A stretch of 64,000 nt of DNA from JBCCQH01 sp039024435. Lineage in GTDB: Bacteria > Bacteroidota > Bacteroidia > J057 > JADKCL01. Where the stretch lies: contig JBCCQH010000015.1 in NCBI GenBank assembly GCA_039024435.1, positions 1-64,000 on the forward strand, read 5' to 3'. Numbering within the stretch: the first letter of the stretch is position 1; each line of letters opens with the position of its first letter. Position numbers and translations under genes: made by a program. This document shows, piece after piece, positions 44,538 to 52,891 of this stretch. Below the pieces are notes generated by a model. That model ran no database searches. It saw nothing but the letters and a program-made list of their open reading frames with translations, and was not told where the DNA came from.

Positions 44538-46262
44538 TCAGCCATCAAACCGCGCTTTTTTTTGCGAAGATATCAATTCCCGGGCATTTTCAATAGCCGA
44601 GGGGGTAGGGTCAGCCCCGCTGAGCATCCGGGCGAGTTCCAGGATGCGGTTTTCCGGCTCCAAAGCGCGTAGCCGGGAGACAGTTTTTCCGGCAATGACT
44701 TCCTTGAAGATTTTGAAGTGGCGTGCACCTTTGCCAGCGATCTGCGGCAGGTGGGTAATCGCAATGATCTGGTAACGCTCCGCCAACTGCTGCATGACCG
44801 CACCCACCCGCTGGGCGGTCTCCCCACTGATCCCGGTATCGATTTCGTCAAAAATCAACACCGAGAGTTCGGCCTGCTCGGCCAGCGCGGCCTTGATCGC
44901 CAGCATGACCCGGGACACTTCCCCACCCGAGGCGACCTGACTCAGTGGTCCCATGGGCATCCCCGGATTCGTGCGGATGCGGAAATCCACGTGGTTGAGC
45001 CCGGTGGGGGTGACTTTGTGGGGCTGACCTTCAATTTCGAGGGCGCCTTGGGGATCCGGGAGGCGCCGCACTTCTACGGCAAATTCAGCCCCTTCCAACG
45101 CCACCGCATGGAGCAGCTTGTCGATGGTCTTTTTGAGCTTTTTTGCCGCGGCGAGGCGGGCCTTTTCGATTTTCAGCCCTTGGGCCAATAGTTGCTGGCG
45201 CAGAGCGGCTAACTCGCGCTGTCGGGCCGCAATCTGGTCGCCCAGCGACCCAAAATGCCCCAACTGCGCATCCAAAGCATCCCGTTGGCGGATCAAGTCG
45301 GCCACATCGGCGGCGGTATACTTTACTTTGAGCCGGTTGAGCAAATCCATCCGGGCCTGCATATCCGCCAGGGCGCCCGGATCTAAATCGATGGTATCGT
45401 TGGTGCTTTCGAGTTCGCGGGCGGCGTCCTCCATCGCGTAGCGGACTTCTTCCAGACGCTCGTACTGCTCGCGGATGGCCGAGTTCAACTGAGCGGGGGA
45501 TTGCAGGCGGGCAATGATTTCGGAAAGCCGGTTGTAAAGCGATTCTTCGGCATCGTAAAGGCCATCGGTCGCAAATCCAAGGCTTTCTTTGATCTCCTCG
45601 GCGTTTTCGAGGGTCTGGAGCTCTTCTTCCAGTTGCGCTTCCTCTTCCGCATCGAGCTGGGCTTCGTCGAGTTCCTTGAACTGAAACTTGACGAAGTCCT
45701 CTTGTTTGCGGGCCTCGCGCTCGTCGGCTTCGAGCTGGGCGATTTCTTTGCGCAATGCTTGCTCGGTGCGGAGTAGCCCCCCAAAATCGCGGACCCGGTC
45801 GCGCACCCCGGCGTACTCGTCCAGCAGGCGCACTTGCTGTTCCTGGGACAGCAGCAATTGGTTTTCGTGCTGGCCGTGCAGGTCCACGAGCCGGCCCGTG
45901 ACGTCGCGCAACAGACTGAGGGAAACGGGCGTATCGTTGATGAAAGCGCGCGATTTTCCATTGGCCCGCGCCTCCCGCCGCACGATGATCTCCGCATCTT
46001 CAATGTCGAATTCCTCCATCTGCCCCAGGTCCGCCAATATCTGGGGCGGGATGCTCCGGAAAGTCGCCTCGACGATGCATTTCTGATCGGGATTGAAGAT
46101 GTAAGAGTAATCGACCCGTCGACCGAGAATCAACCCAATGGCGCCGAGCAACAGGGACTTGCCCGCGCCGGTCTCTCCGGTCAATATATTGAAGCCGCCG
46201 TCCAATTCGACGTCCAGCGTATCGATGAGTGCGTAGTTGCGAATAAAGAGTTTAGCCAGCAT
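44538..46262 (-). CDS. recN: DNA repair protein RecN
   Basis: RecN is a cytoplasmic SMC-like ATPase that acts on DNA ends during double-strand break repair. The 574-residue protein begins MLAKLFIRNYALIDTLDVEL, has Walker A GETGAGKS (29-36), two coiled-coil arms around about 160-250 and 300-370, the ABC signature VASGGEVSRVMLAIK and Walker B LIFDEIDTGISGE, then HLPQIAGKG. Length and motif order are normal. It lies 1 bp downstream of the small Sm-like gene and is probably cotranscribed with it. Confidence 0.95.
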   Translation of the reverse strand: MLAKLFIRNYALIDTLDVELDGGFNILTGETGAGKSLLLGAIGLILGRRVDYSYIFNPDQKCIVEATFRSIPPQILADLGQMEEFDIEDAEIIVRREARANGKSRAFINDTPVSLSLLRDVTGRLVDLHGQHENQLLLSQEQQVRLLDEYAGVRDRVRDFGGLLRTEQALRKEIAQLEADEREARKQEDFVKFQFKELDEAQLDAEEEAQLEEELQTLENAEEIKESLGFATDGLYDAEESLYNRLSEIIARLQSPAQLNSAIREQYERLEEVRYAMEDAARELESTNDTIDLDPGALADMQARMDLLNRLKVKYTAADVADLIRQRDALDAQLGHFGSLGDQIAARQRELAALRQQLLAQGLKIEKARLAAAKKLKKTIDKLLHAVALEGAEFAVEVRRLPDPQGALEIEGQPHKVTPTGLNHVDFRIRTNPGMPMGPLSQVASGGEVSRVMLAIKAALAEQAELSVLIFDEIDTGISGETAQRVGAVMQQLAERYQIIAITHLPQIAGKGARHFKIFKEVIAGKTVSRLRALEPENRILELARMLSGADPTPSAIENARELISSQKKARFDG

Positions 46263-46263
46263 T

Positions 46264-46512
46264 TCAGTACTTGGTCACAGTGTCCAGGATGACTTCCATG
46301 ATCTCCACCAATGGGACGCGGTGGGTGTGGCGTTTCCGACTGGTCCAGCGAGCGTTGGTGTCACGGACGGTCAGGGATTCAGCATCGGCTTCGATAACCA
46401 CTCCGGAGTGCGTTTTGCCATTGCGCAGCACCACGTGCGCGATCTGTCCCGTGATTTCATCCCGTCGCTCAGCGATCTGGCTCCGCATGATCCGAATGTT
46501 GCGCGTACCCAC
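46264..46512 (-). CDS. Small Sm/Hfq-like protein upstream of recN
   Basis: This 82-residue protein uses a GTG start. Its middle, HVVLRNGKTHSGVVIEADAE followed by LTVRD, has the Sm1 pattern of LSm/Hfq folds (V-x-L-x-N-G-x4-G-x-V-x3-D), and HRVPLVEIMEVIL near the end resembles the Sm2 or Hfq YKHAI-strand. The N-terminal RSQIAERRDEITGQI could be the Sm helix. This family is unnamed to me; RNA binding is an inference from the fold pattern. The stop is one base before the recN start, so the two genes form one unit. Confidence 0.75.
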   Translation of the reverse strand: MGTRNIRIMRSQIAERRDEITGQIAHVVLRNGKTHSGVVIEADAESLTVRDTNARWTSRKRHTHRVPLVEIMEVILDTVTKY

Positions 46513-46516
46513 GGGA

Positions 46517-46524
46517 CAAAGATA
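46517..46524 (-). promoter_or_regulatory. -7 box TATCTTTG four bases before the GTG of the Sm-like gene
   Basis: The minus strand reads TATCTTTG, TCCC, then the GTG start. This exact TAnnTTTG match predicts a leaderless transcript for the small gene and recN. Confidence 0.55.
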
Positions 46525-46562
46525 CGATTTCCGATAAAGAATTTCCCATGGGCGCTTCGCTT

Positions 46563-46758
46563 AATTTCCAATTGCCGCGGGAGATTTTCCAATTTCCAAT
46601 GAGTGCGTTCTGGACGCGCAACCGCCAATGATTAAAGTTTGACCCAAAAAGTCCCTTCTGCACGAGGATCGTAGCTCCACGGCACGCCGTGCGGACTCGA
46701 GGATTTTCCCGTAGCCGCACGGGCTCACGCGCGGCTACGGGAGCCGATTTCCAATGGA
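46563..46758 (+). repeat. Copy D of the dispersed GTAG-palindrome element, with two palindromes
   Basis: In order: ATTTCCAATT-rich start, GTGCGT/ACGCGC hairpin near 46600, CAACCGCCAATGA, spacer, GAGGATC, GTAGCTCCACGGC-AC-GCCGTGCGGACT (46671-46698), CGAGGATTTTCC, then a second palindrome GTAGCCGCACGGGC...GCGGCTAC (46711-46738) and GATTTCCAATGG. The first palindrome with flanks aligns with the copy at 55636-55682 over about 44 bases with few changes. Confidence 0.85.
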
Positions 46759-46802
46759 ATTTAAAGCAGTGGCGAACAATTGAAGAATTGAAAATTCTTC
46801 CG

Positions 46803-49493
46803 TCAGAACCGGTCCTGCCAGTCCCTTCGTTTAGTGAGTTTGAGGTCTTTGAGGGTGGCGCTCTTCACGTTGATGGCGAGGTTGAAGCTCTGGCGATCCC
46901 CGAAAGGAATCCAGGTCATCGACATCTCCCAACAATGCAAATCCCGGTAGATCGTGAAGCTAGTGTAGGAGACATCGTTGTTGTTGAAGTCGTATCCGCT
47001 GGTAAAACCGAGCTTCCACTTAGGCGTCAGGTTGAGATCGCCGTTGAAGTTGAGCGTCATCGTGGTGTCTTTGACCAAACCCGTATTCGTGTAGGACAGC
47101 AGGTAGCTCAGATTCAGCCGCCAGGGAATATTGAAGTCGACGTAGAGGTCGCGGTAGTACTGCATGGTGTTCCACTCGGCATCCGGAATAACCCCGGGCG
47201 CAGGATTGGGGCGAATGCCAACGCCGGGCAGGGGAGCGGTCGCGTTTTGCTGGCCCCGCTTGCTGGTCAGGGCCGCATTGAAAGCCAGAGACAAAGTGCT
47301 CAGACGCCCGATGTTGCCGTTTTTCTCGATGCGGAAAGTATTGGTCCGGACCCCGGTTCCGCTCACCGCGTAGGGATCAACCGCACCATTCAGCTGGACG
47401 GAAAACTTGTTGTTCAGAATATTGGTCCGGGCGCTGAACGTAAGGGGGCTGAGATTGAGGCTGTCCGCCGCGAAGTTGTAGCTCATGTTTGCCCCGAAGT
47501 TGTCCAGCAAGTTGATCCGGGTGTAGGGATCCTTCTTCGTGGTGTCCTGCTCGGCTCCTTCTTTCTTCCACTTCATCTCCAGGATGTTGTTCAGACCGAG
47601 GCTGAGGGTCTGCTGCTCCCCGGCGCCCGGGCCACCGACGATGGAGCCTTCAAACCGGCTGTAGACCAGCTCATTGCCGAGGGTGTCGCTCTGCACCCGA
47701 TCATAAAAGCCCCAGCCTTCGGCGCTGAAATCGGGCCGGTAGGTGTAGTTCAAACTCGGCTGCAAGGTATGGCGAATCGCGCGGCCTTTTTTGCTCTTCT
47801 TGAACTGAAACACCCCATAGAGACGAGTGGCCGTGTTCAAACTAAAACGGAAATCGCGCGCGGTGGTAAAGCCGTAGATATTTTCGGTGTCTACCGAATT
47901 TGTCTCCGCATTGAAGGTCTTTTCCACCGACTTGATGTACCAGTATTCATTGAAGCTAAAGGAGGGCGTGAGCGTAATGTATTGGAACAAATTCAGTTGG
48001 GTCGTGATCGGAATGGCGTGGCTGATGCCATTGCTGAAATAGTCCAGCGCGGGCTGGGTCGTCGTGATCGTACTGTCGCCACTTTCGGTGACCAGCGTGA
48101 CCTGCCCGGTGGGATTGAACAGGACATCGTCCACCAGGCTGTCCGGCAAACTGACCTGGTTGCGCAGATTACCGGTGTAGTTCAAGCCGATTTTGTGGTA
48201 CCACTTGTTGCCGGTTGCGTTTTTGCCTTTAAATGGCAACCAGCGGGTCCGCGTGACCGTCAGCGTGGGCAGCCCCAGGGTCACATTTTTCGTTTGGGTG
48301 TTCTGCGACTGACTCAACTGCACATTCAGGCGGAAAGGCGAATTGGCGAAGCGCTGGCTGAAGTTGACCGTGGACTTGATCGTATTCGTAAGGTATTCCT
48401 GCTCATTGTAAGAGTTGGCGCTGAAGAAGTTGCTGGACCCCAGCGAGACGTCGGCGCGGAGGTCGGCCTGGGGATTGAGCGTCTGTTGGTGGCGCCATTT
48501 CACCCAAAAGTTGCGCTCTTCCCGAAAACTGGGGTCGGTGGATTCGCCAAAGCGTTGGTAGCCGTACTCCGCCTGAAAATTTCCGGTGAAGTGGTAGCGC
48601 TTGTTGTAATCGGTACTCGCTTCCAAGCGCCAGCCCCCACGGGAGAAAATATCCCCGCGCAACATCAGGTCGAGGTTGTCGTTGATGGCGAAAAAATAGC
48701 CCCCATTCCGCAAAAAGAACCCCCGGTCGGCCGCTTCCCCGTAGGTCGGCATCACGATTCCCGAACGCTTACCGGTCTGGTTGGGAAAAAATCCAAACGG
48801 CAAAATCAGCGGCAAAGGAAAATCTTCGATCACCAGCATCAGCGGTCCGGTGATGATTTTGTCCCGGGGCAAAATCTTGAGCTTGCTTGACTTGATGTAA
48901 AAGTGGGGGTGTTCCGCGTCGCAGGTAGTGAACTTGCCGTCCTTGATGTAGTAGGTGGTTTCGTCTTCCTTGCGGACCTTGTCGGCCAAAATATAATCTT
49001 CGCCCTGCTTGGTTCGCGCCCCGGTGACGATGCCCTTGCGGGACTTAAAATTGTAAGATAGTCCCTGGGCCTGGTAATTCTGATCGTTCTCGGTGAGTTC
49101 GGGTCGTCCTGATAATTGGCCGGTACTGTCTACTAAACCCCCCGCCGTCAAAGTATTGGTCTCCCAATTTACCGACACCGAGTCCGCCGCCAACTTCATG
49201 TCCTCGTAAGACAATTCACCCGACTCACGCAGAAAGAGCGTCTTGCCCTCCACGTCGAGAATCATAATGTCTTTGGACTTGTAATCAATGGAAGTCTCGA
49301 GGTCGCTTTCGAGTTTCAATCGCTCCAAAACCGCCGCCTGGCCCGAGTCCGCCGGGGTAACGAGGGAATCTTTGGCAGGATTTTTGGCAGGATCACCGGG
49401 AACATTGTTCTGGCTGTAGCCGTAAGAGCACAGAGAGGCAAAGATCGCAATCGCGAAAAAGTGTATGGAAAAAAATACAACAGCGTGGCGCAT
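46803..49493 (-). CDS. lptD: LptD-like LPS-assembly outer membrane protein
   Basis: The product (896 residues from the ATG at 49493, giving a signal peptide that ends near YGYSQ) has an OstA-type beta-jelly-roll at about 70-210 with SVNWETNTLTAGG and KSRKGIVTGARTKQG, then a large beta-barrel of amphipathic strands with periodic aromatic girdles, ending in NVKSATLKDLKLTKRRDWQDRF. This layout is that of the Bacteroidota LptD, which inserts lipopolysaccharide in the outer leaflet with LptE. The C-terminal Phe is typical for BAM substrates. It is divergent from the amidase gene with 74 bp between. Confidence 0.88.
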   Translation of the reverse strand: MRHAVVFFSIHFFAIAIFASLCSYGYSQNNVPGDPAKNPAKDSLVTPADSGQAAVLERLKLESDLETSIDYKSKDIMILDVEGKTLFLRESGELSYEDMKLAADSVSVNWETNTLTAGGLVDSTGQLSGRPELTENDQNYQAQGLSYNFKSRKGIVTGARTKQGEDYILADKVRKEDETTYYIKDGKFTTCDAEHPHFYIKSSKLKILPRDKIITGPLMLVIEDFPLPLILPFGFFPNQTGKRSGIVMPTYGEAADRGFFLRNGGYFFAINDNLDLMLRGDIFSRGGWRLEASTDYNKRYHFTGNFQAEYGYQRFGESTDPSFREERNFWVKWRHQQTLNPQADLRADVSLGSSNFFSANSYNEQEYLTNTIKSTVNFSQRFANSPFRLNVQLSQSQNTQTKNVTLGLPTLTVTRTRWLPFKGKNATGNKWYHKIGLNYTGNLRNQVSLPDSLVDDVLFNPTGQVTLVTESGDSTITTTQPALDYFSNGISHAIPITTQLNLFQYITLTPSFSFNEYWYIKSVEKTFNAETNSVDTENIYGFTTARDFRFSLNTATRLYGVFQFKKSKKGRAIRHTLQPSLNYTYRPDFSAEGWGFYDRVQSDTLGNELVYSRFEGSIVGGPGAGEQQTLSLGLNNILEMKWKKEGAEQDTTKKDPYTRINLLDNFGANMSYNFAADSLNLSPLTFSARTNILNNKFSVQLNGAVDPYAVSGTGVRTNTFRIEKNGNIGRLSTLSLAFNAALTSKRGQQNATAPLPGVGIRPNPAPGVIPDAEWNTMQYYRDLYVDFNIPWRLNLSYLLSYTNTGLVKDTTMTLNFNGDLNLTPKWKLGFTSGYDFNNNDVSYTSFTIYRDLHCWEMSMTWIPFGDRQSFNLAINVKSATLKDLKLTKRRDWQDRF

Positions 49494-49567
49494 CTGTATA
49501 TCAATACTTTGAAAGTCTACCTCTTTGTGGCGAATTTTGTGCCAAATTAAGGTATCGTCCATTAATT

Positions 49568-50362
49568 ATGAAACAAAAGAAGCTGACCATCATCGCATCC
49601 CTGCTGATCCTCGCTTGGAGTGTCAGCTCCTTTCACCATCCGACCCTCCCCTTTAACGACGGCCAAATCCGCACCATTGTCATCGATGCGGGCCACGGAG
49701 GCAAGGATCCCGGTGCTTTGGGATCAAAAGTCAAAGAAAAAGAAGTCACCCTTGCCATCGCCCTCAAACTCAAAAAAATTCTCAACGAAAATATGCCGCA
49801 GGTCAAAGTCAAGATGACCCGCGACGACGATACTTTTGTCGAATTGCACAACCGCGCCAAAGAAGTGTCCAATCACGAAGCCGATTTCTTCGTGAGCATC
49901 CACTGCAATGCCAACCGCAACAAGAAGGCCCACGGTTCGGAAACTTACGTCCTCGGCGCTCACAAATCAGACGCGAACATGGACGTGGTCATGCGGGAAA
50001 ATGGCGTGATCCTGATGGAAGACAACCACGAAGAAATCTACGAAGGCTTTGATCCGAATTCGGTTCCGGCCTACATCTTCTTCCAGTACCTCACCAATGT
50101 CCACCTTGAGCAATCCTGGAAGCTCGCCAGCAAGGTCCAATCCCAGTTCAAAGACCGGGTAGGCCGCATCGACCGGGGCGTAAAGCAGGCCGGCTACCTG
50201 GTACTGTGGCGGGCGAGCAAGCCGGCGATCCTCATCGAGACCGGCTTCATCTCCAATGACCAGGAACAAGCATTTCTGACTTCAGAAAATGGCCAGACCT
50301 ACATGGCCAGCGCCATCTACCGCGCCATCAAAGACTACAACTTCGAAATGACCGGGCAATAA
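49568..50362 (+). CDS. N-acetylmuramoyl-L-alanine amidase (Amidase_3)
   Basis: The 264-residue protein cuts the amide bond between muramic acid and the peptide stem. It has an uncleaved or cleaved N-terminal hydrophobic signal (TIIASLLILAWSVSSF), then IVIDAGHGGKDPGALG with the zinc His, KEKEVTLAIALKLKK with the zinc Glu, SIHCNANRNKKAHGSET with the second His, and AILIETGFISNDQEQ with the catalytic Glu. It lacks LysM or AMIN targeting domains, as in many Bacteroidota amidases. It should act in the periplasm in daughter-cell separation or recycling. Confidence 0.93.
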   Translation: MKQKKLTIIASLLILAWSVSSFHHPTLPFNDGQIRTIVIDAGHGGKDPGALGSKVKEKEVTLAIALKLKKILNENMPQVKVKMTRDDDTFVELHNRAKEVSNHEADFFVSIHCNANRNKKAHGSETYVLGAHKSDANMDVVMRENGVILMEDNHEEIYEGFDPNSVPAYIFFQYLTNVHLEQSWKLASKVQSQFKDRVGRIDRGVKQAGYLVLWRASKPAILIETGFISNDQEQAFLTSENGQTYMASAIYRAIKDYNFEMTGQ

Positions 50363-50531
50363 CGGGGAAAACGGTTGCCCTACAAATGGACTGCACGAAG
50401 CGATTCTGGGTAGAAAGCACCGATCACCGGCATTGTACCCATGTTTACCGTTCACCCTTACGCTGCGTTTGTACGGTTACCTGTTTCCTTGTGCTGTATT
50501 CCATTCGCTGTATTCCGTTGAATGGTTTTGT

Positions 50532-50539
50532 TTACTTTG
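50532..50539 (+). promoter_or_regulatory. -7-like box TTACTTTG four bases before the GT4 start
   Basis: TTACTTTG differs from TAnnTTTG in one defined base and ends 4 nt before the ATG at 50544. Just upstream GCTGTATTCC is directly repeated (two copies 4 nt apart). Confidence 0.35.
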
Positions 50540-50543
50540 CAGC

Positions 50544-51656
50544 ATGGCGCAACGCGTGATCATTTCGGTGACCAATGACCTCAGCAGTGACCAACGGGTC
50601 CACCGCGTCGCGGAAACACTGGTGGACCGTGGCTACCAAGTCCGGCTTGTGGGGCGCCAGAAACCGGACTCCCTCCCCCTAGCCAAACGGCGCTACGCCA
50701 CCCACCGCATGAAGCTCATCTTTACCCGGGGCAAGTGGTTCTACCTGGAATACGCCTTTCGCCTGTTTTGGTGGCTGCTTTTCCGCAAAACCGACCTCCT
50801 CCTCGCCAATGACCTCGACACCCTTCTGCCCAACTTCCTCGTCGCCAAGCTCCGGGGCAAACGCCTGGTCTACGATTCCCACGAATACTTCACCGAAGTC
50901 CCCGAGCTGGTGGACCGGCCCCGTACCCGCGCCATCTGGCTGCGGCTGGAAAAGTGGCTGTTTCCCCGGGTAAATGCCGCCATCACCGTCAACACCTCGC
51001 TGGCCCGCATCTACCAGGAAAAATACGGCCTTCCGGTACTTTCCCTGCGCAATCTCCCCCTGCGCGGCCCTATACCTGCCCCCAAAACTCCCCCCCACCG
51101 CACCTTGATCTACCAGGGCGCACTCAACCTCGGGCGGGGCATCGAACTGATGATCACAGCGATGCACCACCTCCCGGACTACACCCTGGTGATCGTCGGG
51201 ACCGGCGACCTAGACACCGAACTGCGGCGCCTAGCCGCCGATCTCGCCGTGGAAGACCGCGTCCAGTTCGAAGGATTTGTTCCGTTTGAAGAACTCAAGG
51301 CCATTACCGTCCGGGCCCACCTCGGCCTCAGCCTGGAGGAAGACCGGGGGGCCAGCTACCATTACGCGCTACCGAACAAACTGTTTGACTACCTGCAAGC
51401 GGGCCTGCCCGTACTGGTGGCGGACCTTCCGGAAATGCGCCGCATCGTCGAAACGTACCAGGTGGGCGCCGTTTTACCCGCCCCCGCGCGCACCGCCGCC
51501 AACCTCGCCCAGCAGATCCGCACCCTCTGCGAAGACGAAGCCTACTACGCCCGCTTCCAGCAGGCCGCCATTGCCGCCGCCGCCATCCTCAATTGGGAAC
51601 ACGAGTGTACCCAACTCGACGGACTGTTTCCGCCGGCGTACCACCAGCCGGATTGA
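50544..51656 (+). CDS. Glycosyltransferase family 4
   Basis: The 370-residue protein has the two-Rossmann GT-B shape: an N-terminal half with VTNDLSSDQRVHRVAETL and a hydrophobic patch FYLEYAFRLFWWLLF that may sit on the membrane, YDSHEYFTEVPEL, and a C-terminal half with LIYQGALNLGRGIELM and the donor-binding E-x7-E region EDRGASYHYALPNKLFDYLQ. Such enzymes build O-antigen, exopolysaccharide or protein glycans. I prefer the ATG at 50544 over a frame that starts 37 codons upstream in AT-rich non-coding-like sequence. Confidence 0.88.
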   Translation: MAQRVIISVTNDLSSDQRVHRVAETLVDRGYQVRLVGRQKPDSLPLAKRRYATHRMKLIFTRGKWFYLEYAFRLFWWLLFRKTDLLLANDLDTLLPNFLVAKLRGKRLVYDSHEYFTEVPELVDRPRTRAIWLRLEKWLFPRVNAAITVNTSLARIYQEKYGLPVLSLRNLPLRGPIPAPKTPPHRTLIYQGALNLGRGIELMITAMHHLPDYTLVIVGTGDLDTELRRLAADLAVEDRVQFEGFVPFEELKAITVRAHLGLSLEEDRGASYHYALPNKLFDYLQAGLPVLVADLPEMRRIVETYQVGAVLPAPARTAANLAQQIRTLCEDEAYYARFQQAAIAAAAILNWEHECTQLDGLFPPAYHQPD

Positions 51657-51832
51657 ACCGCGCACCGAGACCGGACGGCCTCGATCCCAAGTACCTTTTT
51701 TCGGCGATGGCAGGCGCTCTGCGACCCCAAAATGTCCCCTCCGCCGAGCCACCTCCGCCCCCCATTTACTGAACCCCCGCGAGGATTTTCCCCTCCTTGG
51801 GTGATTGTCGTTGTCTCTGCTGCCCCTTCCAT

Positions 51833-51863
51833 TTGCCGGTCATCTCCCCAAGCTTTATATTTG
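51833..51863 (+). promoter_or_regulatory. Promoter of fabD
   Basis: TTG (51833-51835), 20 nt, then TATATTTG (51856-51863), a full match to the Bacteroidota consensus. The leader to the ATG at 51933 is about 65 nt. Confidence 0.7.
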
Positions 51864-51932
51864 CGCCTTGAAAAAATGTAGCGGCGGCCTGCTCCATGCC
51901 GGATAGTCCGCCCAAACGCAAATACAACGCTC

Positions 51933-52814
51933 ATGAAAACCGCACTTGTATTTCCTGGACAAGGGGCCCAAGCGCCCGGAATGGGACAAGACTTGTACCA
52001 AGCTTCCGCCGAAGCCAAGGCCATGTTCGATGCCGCCAACGGCATCCTCGGTTTTGATATCGTCGATACAATGTTCAATGGCAGCGCCGAAGATCTGACC
52101 CAGACCTCGGTGACCCAGCCCGCGATTTACATCCATTCGGTCGCCCTGGCCGCCGTCACCGAAATCGAAGGCGAAATGGTCGCCGGGCATTCCCTGGGTG
52201 AATTTTCCGCCCTCGCCGCAGCCGGCGTATTGGACTATGCCGACGGCCTCAAGCTGGTCAGCATCCGCGCCAATGCCATGCAAAAAGCCTGTGACGCCGC
52301 ACCGAGCACCATGGCCGCCATCATTGGCCTGGAAAATGACATCGTGGAGCAAATCTGCGCCGAAATCGACGACATCGTCGTGCCCGCCAACTACAACTCC
52401 CCCGGCCAAATCGTCATCTCCGGCTCGATCAGCGGCATCGATGCCGCCGTCGCCCAAGCTAAAGCAGCCGGAGCCAAACTCGCCAAAATCCTCAGCGTCA
52501 ACGGCGCCTTCCATTCGCCCCTCATGCAACCCGCCGCCCAGGAACTGGAAGCCGGCATCCGCGCCGCCGCCTTCAATGTCCCCCGGGTTCCCGTCTACCA
52601 GAACGTCACCGCTGTCGCCGAGACCGATCCCGCCCGCATCCAGGACAACCTCGTCGCGCAATTGACCGCGCCCGTGCGCTGGACCCAAACTGTAGAACAA
52701 ATGATCACTGACGGGGCCGAACGCTTCGTCGAACTCGGCCCCGGAAACGTTCTCCAAGGCCTGATCAAGCGCATCAATCGGAAAACCGTCCGCGAAGGCA
52801 AACAAACCATCTGA
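51933..52814 (+). CDS. fabD: Malonyl-CoA:ACP transacylase
   Basis: FabD loads malonate onto acyl carrier protein for fatty-acid synthesis. The 293-residue protein starts VFPGQGAQAPGMGQ (oxyanion part GQGAQ at 9-13), has the nucleophile elbow GHSLGE (S87), the Arg of SIRANAMQ, the catalytic His in NGAFHSPLM and the closing FVELGPGNVLQGLIKRI. Everything expected is present and length is normal. It is followed after 77 bp by gltX on the same strand. Confidence 0.96.
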   Translation: MKTALVFPGQGAQAPGMGQDLYQASAEAKAMFDAANGILGFDIVDTMFNGSAEDLTQTSVTQPAIYIHSVALAAVTEIEGEMVAGHSLGEFSALAAAGVLDYADGLKLVSIRANAMQKACDAAPSTMAAIIGLENDIVEQICAEIDDIVVPANYNSPGQIVISGSISGIDAAVAQAKAAGAKLAKILSVNGAFHSPLMQPAAQELEAGIRAAAFNVPRVPVYQNVTAVAETDPARIQDNLVAQLTAPVRWTQTVEQMITDGAERFVELGPGNVLQGLIKRINRKTVREGKQTI

Positions 52815-52891
52815 GCCAGACGCAGTTTTAATCCGGTGGGTAGAGTTCTCCCACCTCATTCCCATACTCGAAAGATTCCCATACCGAAACC

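Noticed and set aside
46689..48890. A 733-codon plus-strand open frame opposite lptD
   Set aside because: It is the mirror of a real beta-barrel gene; its translation lacks signal, domain or normal composition, and GC-rich codon bias explains the absence of stops.
50363..50543. Upstream extension of the GT4 gene from 50433
   Set aside because: The extra 37 residues are cysteine- and aromatic-rich, unlike GT4 N-termini, and a promoter box lies just before the ATG at 50544.
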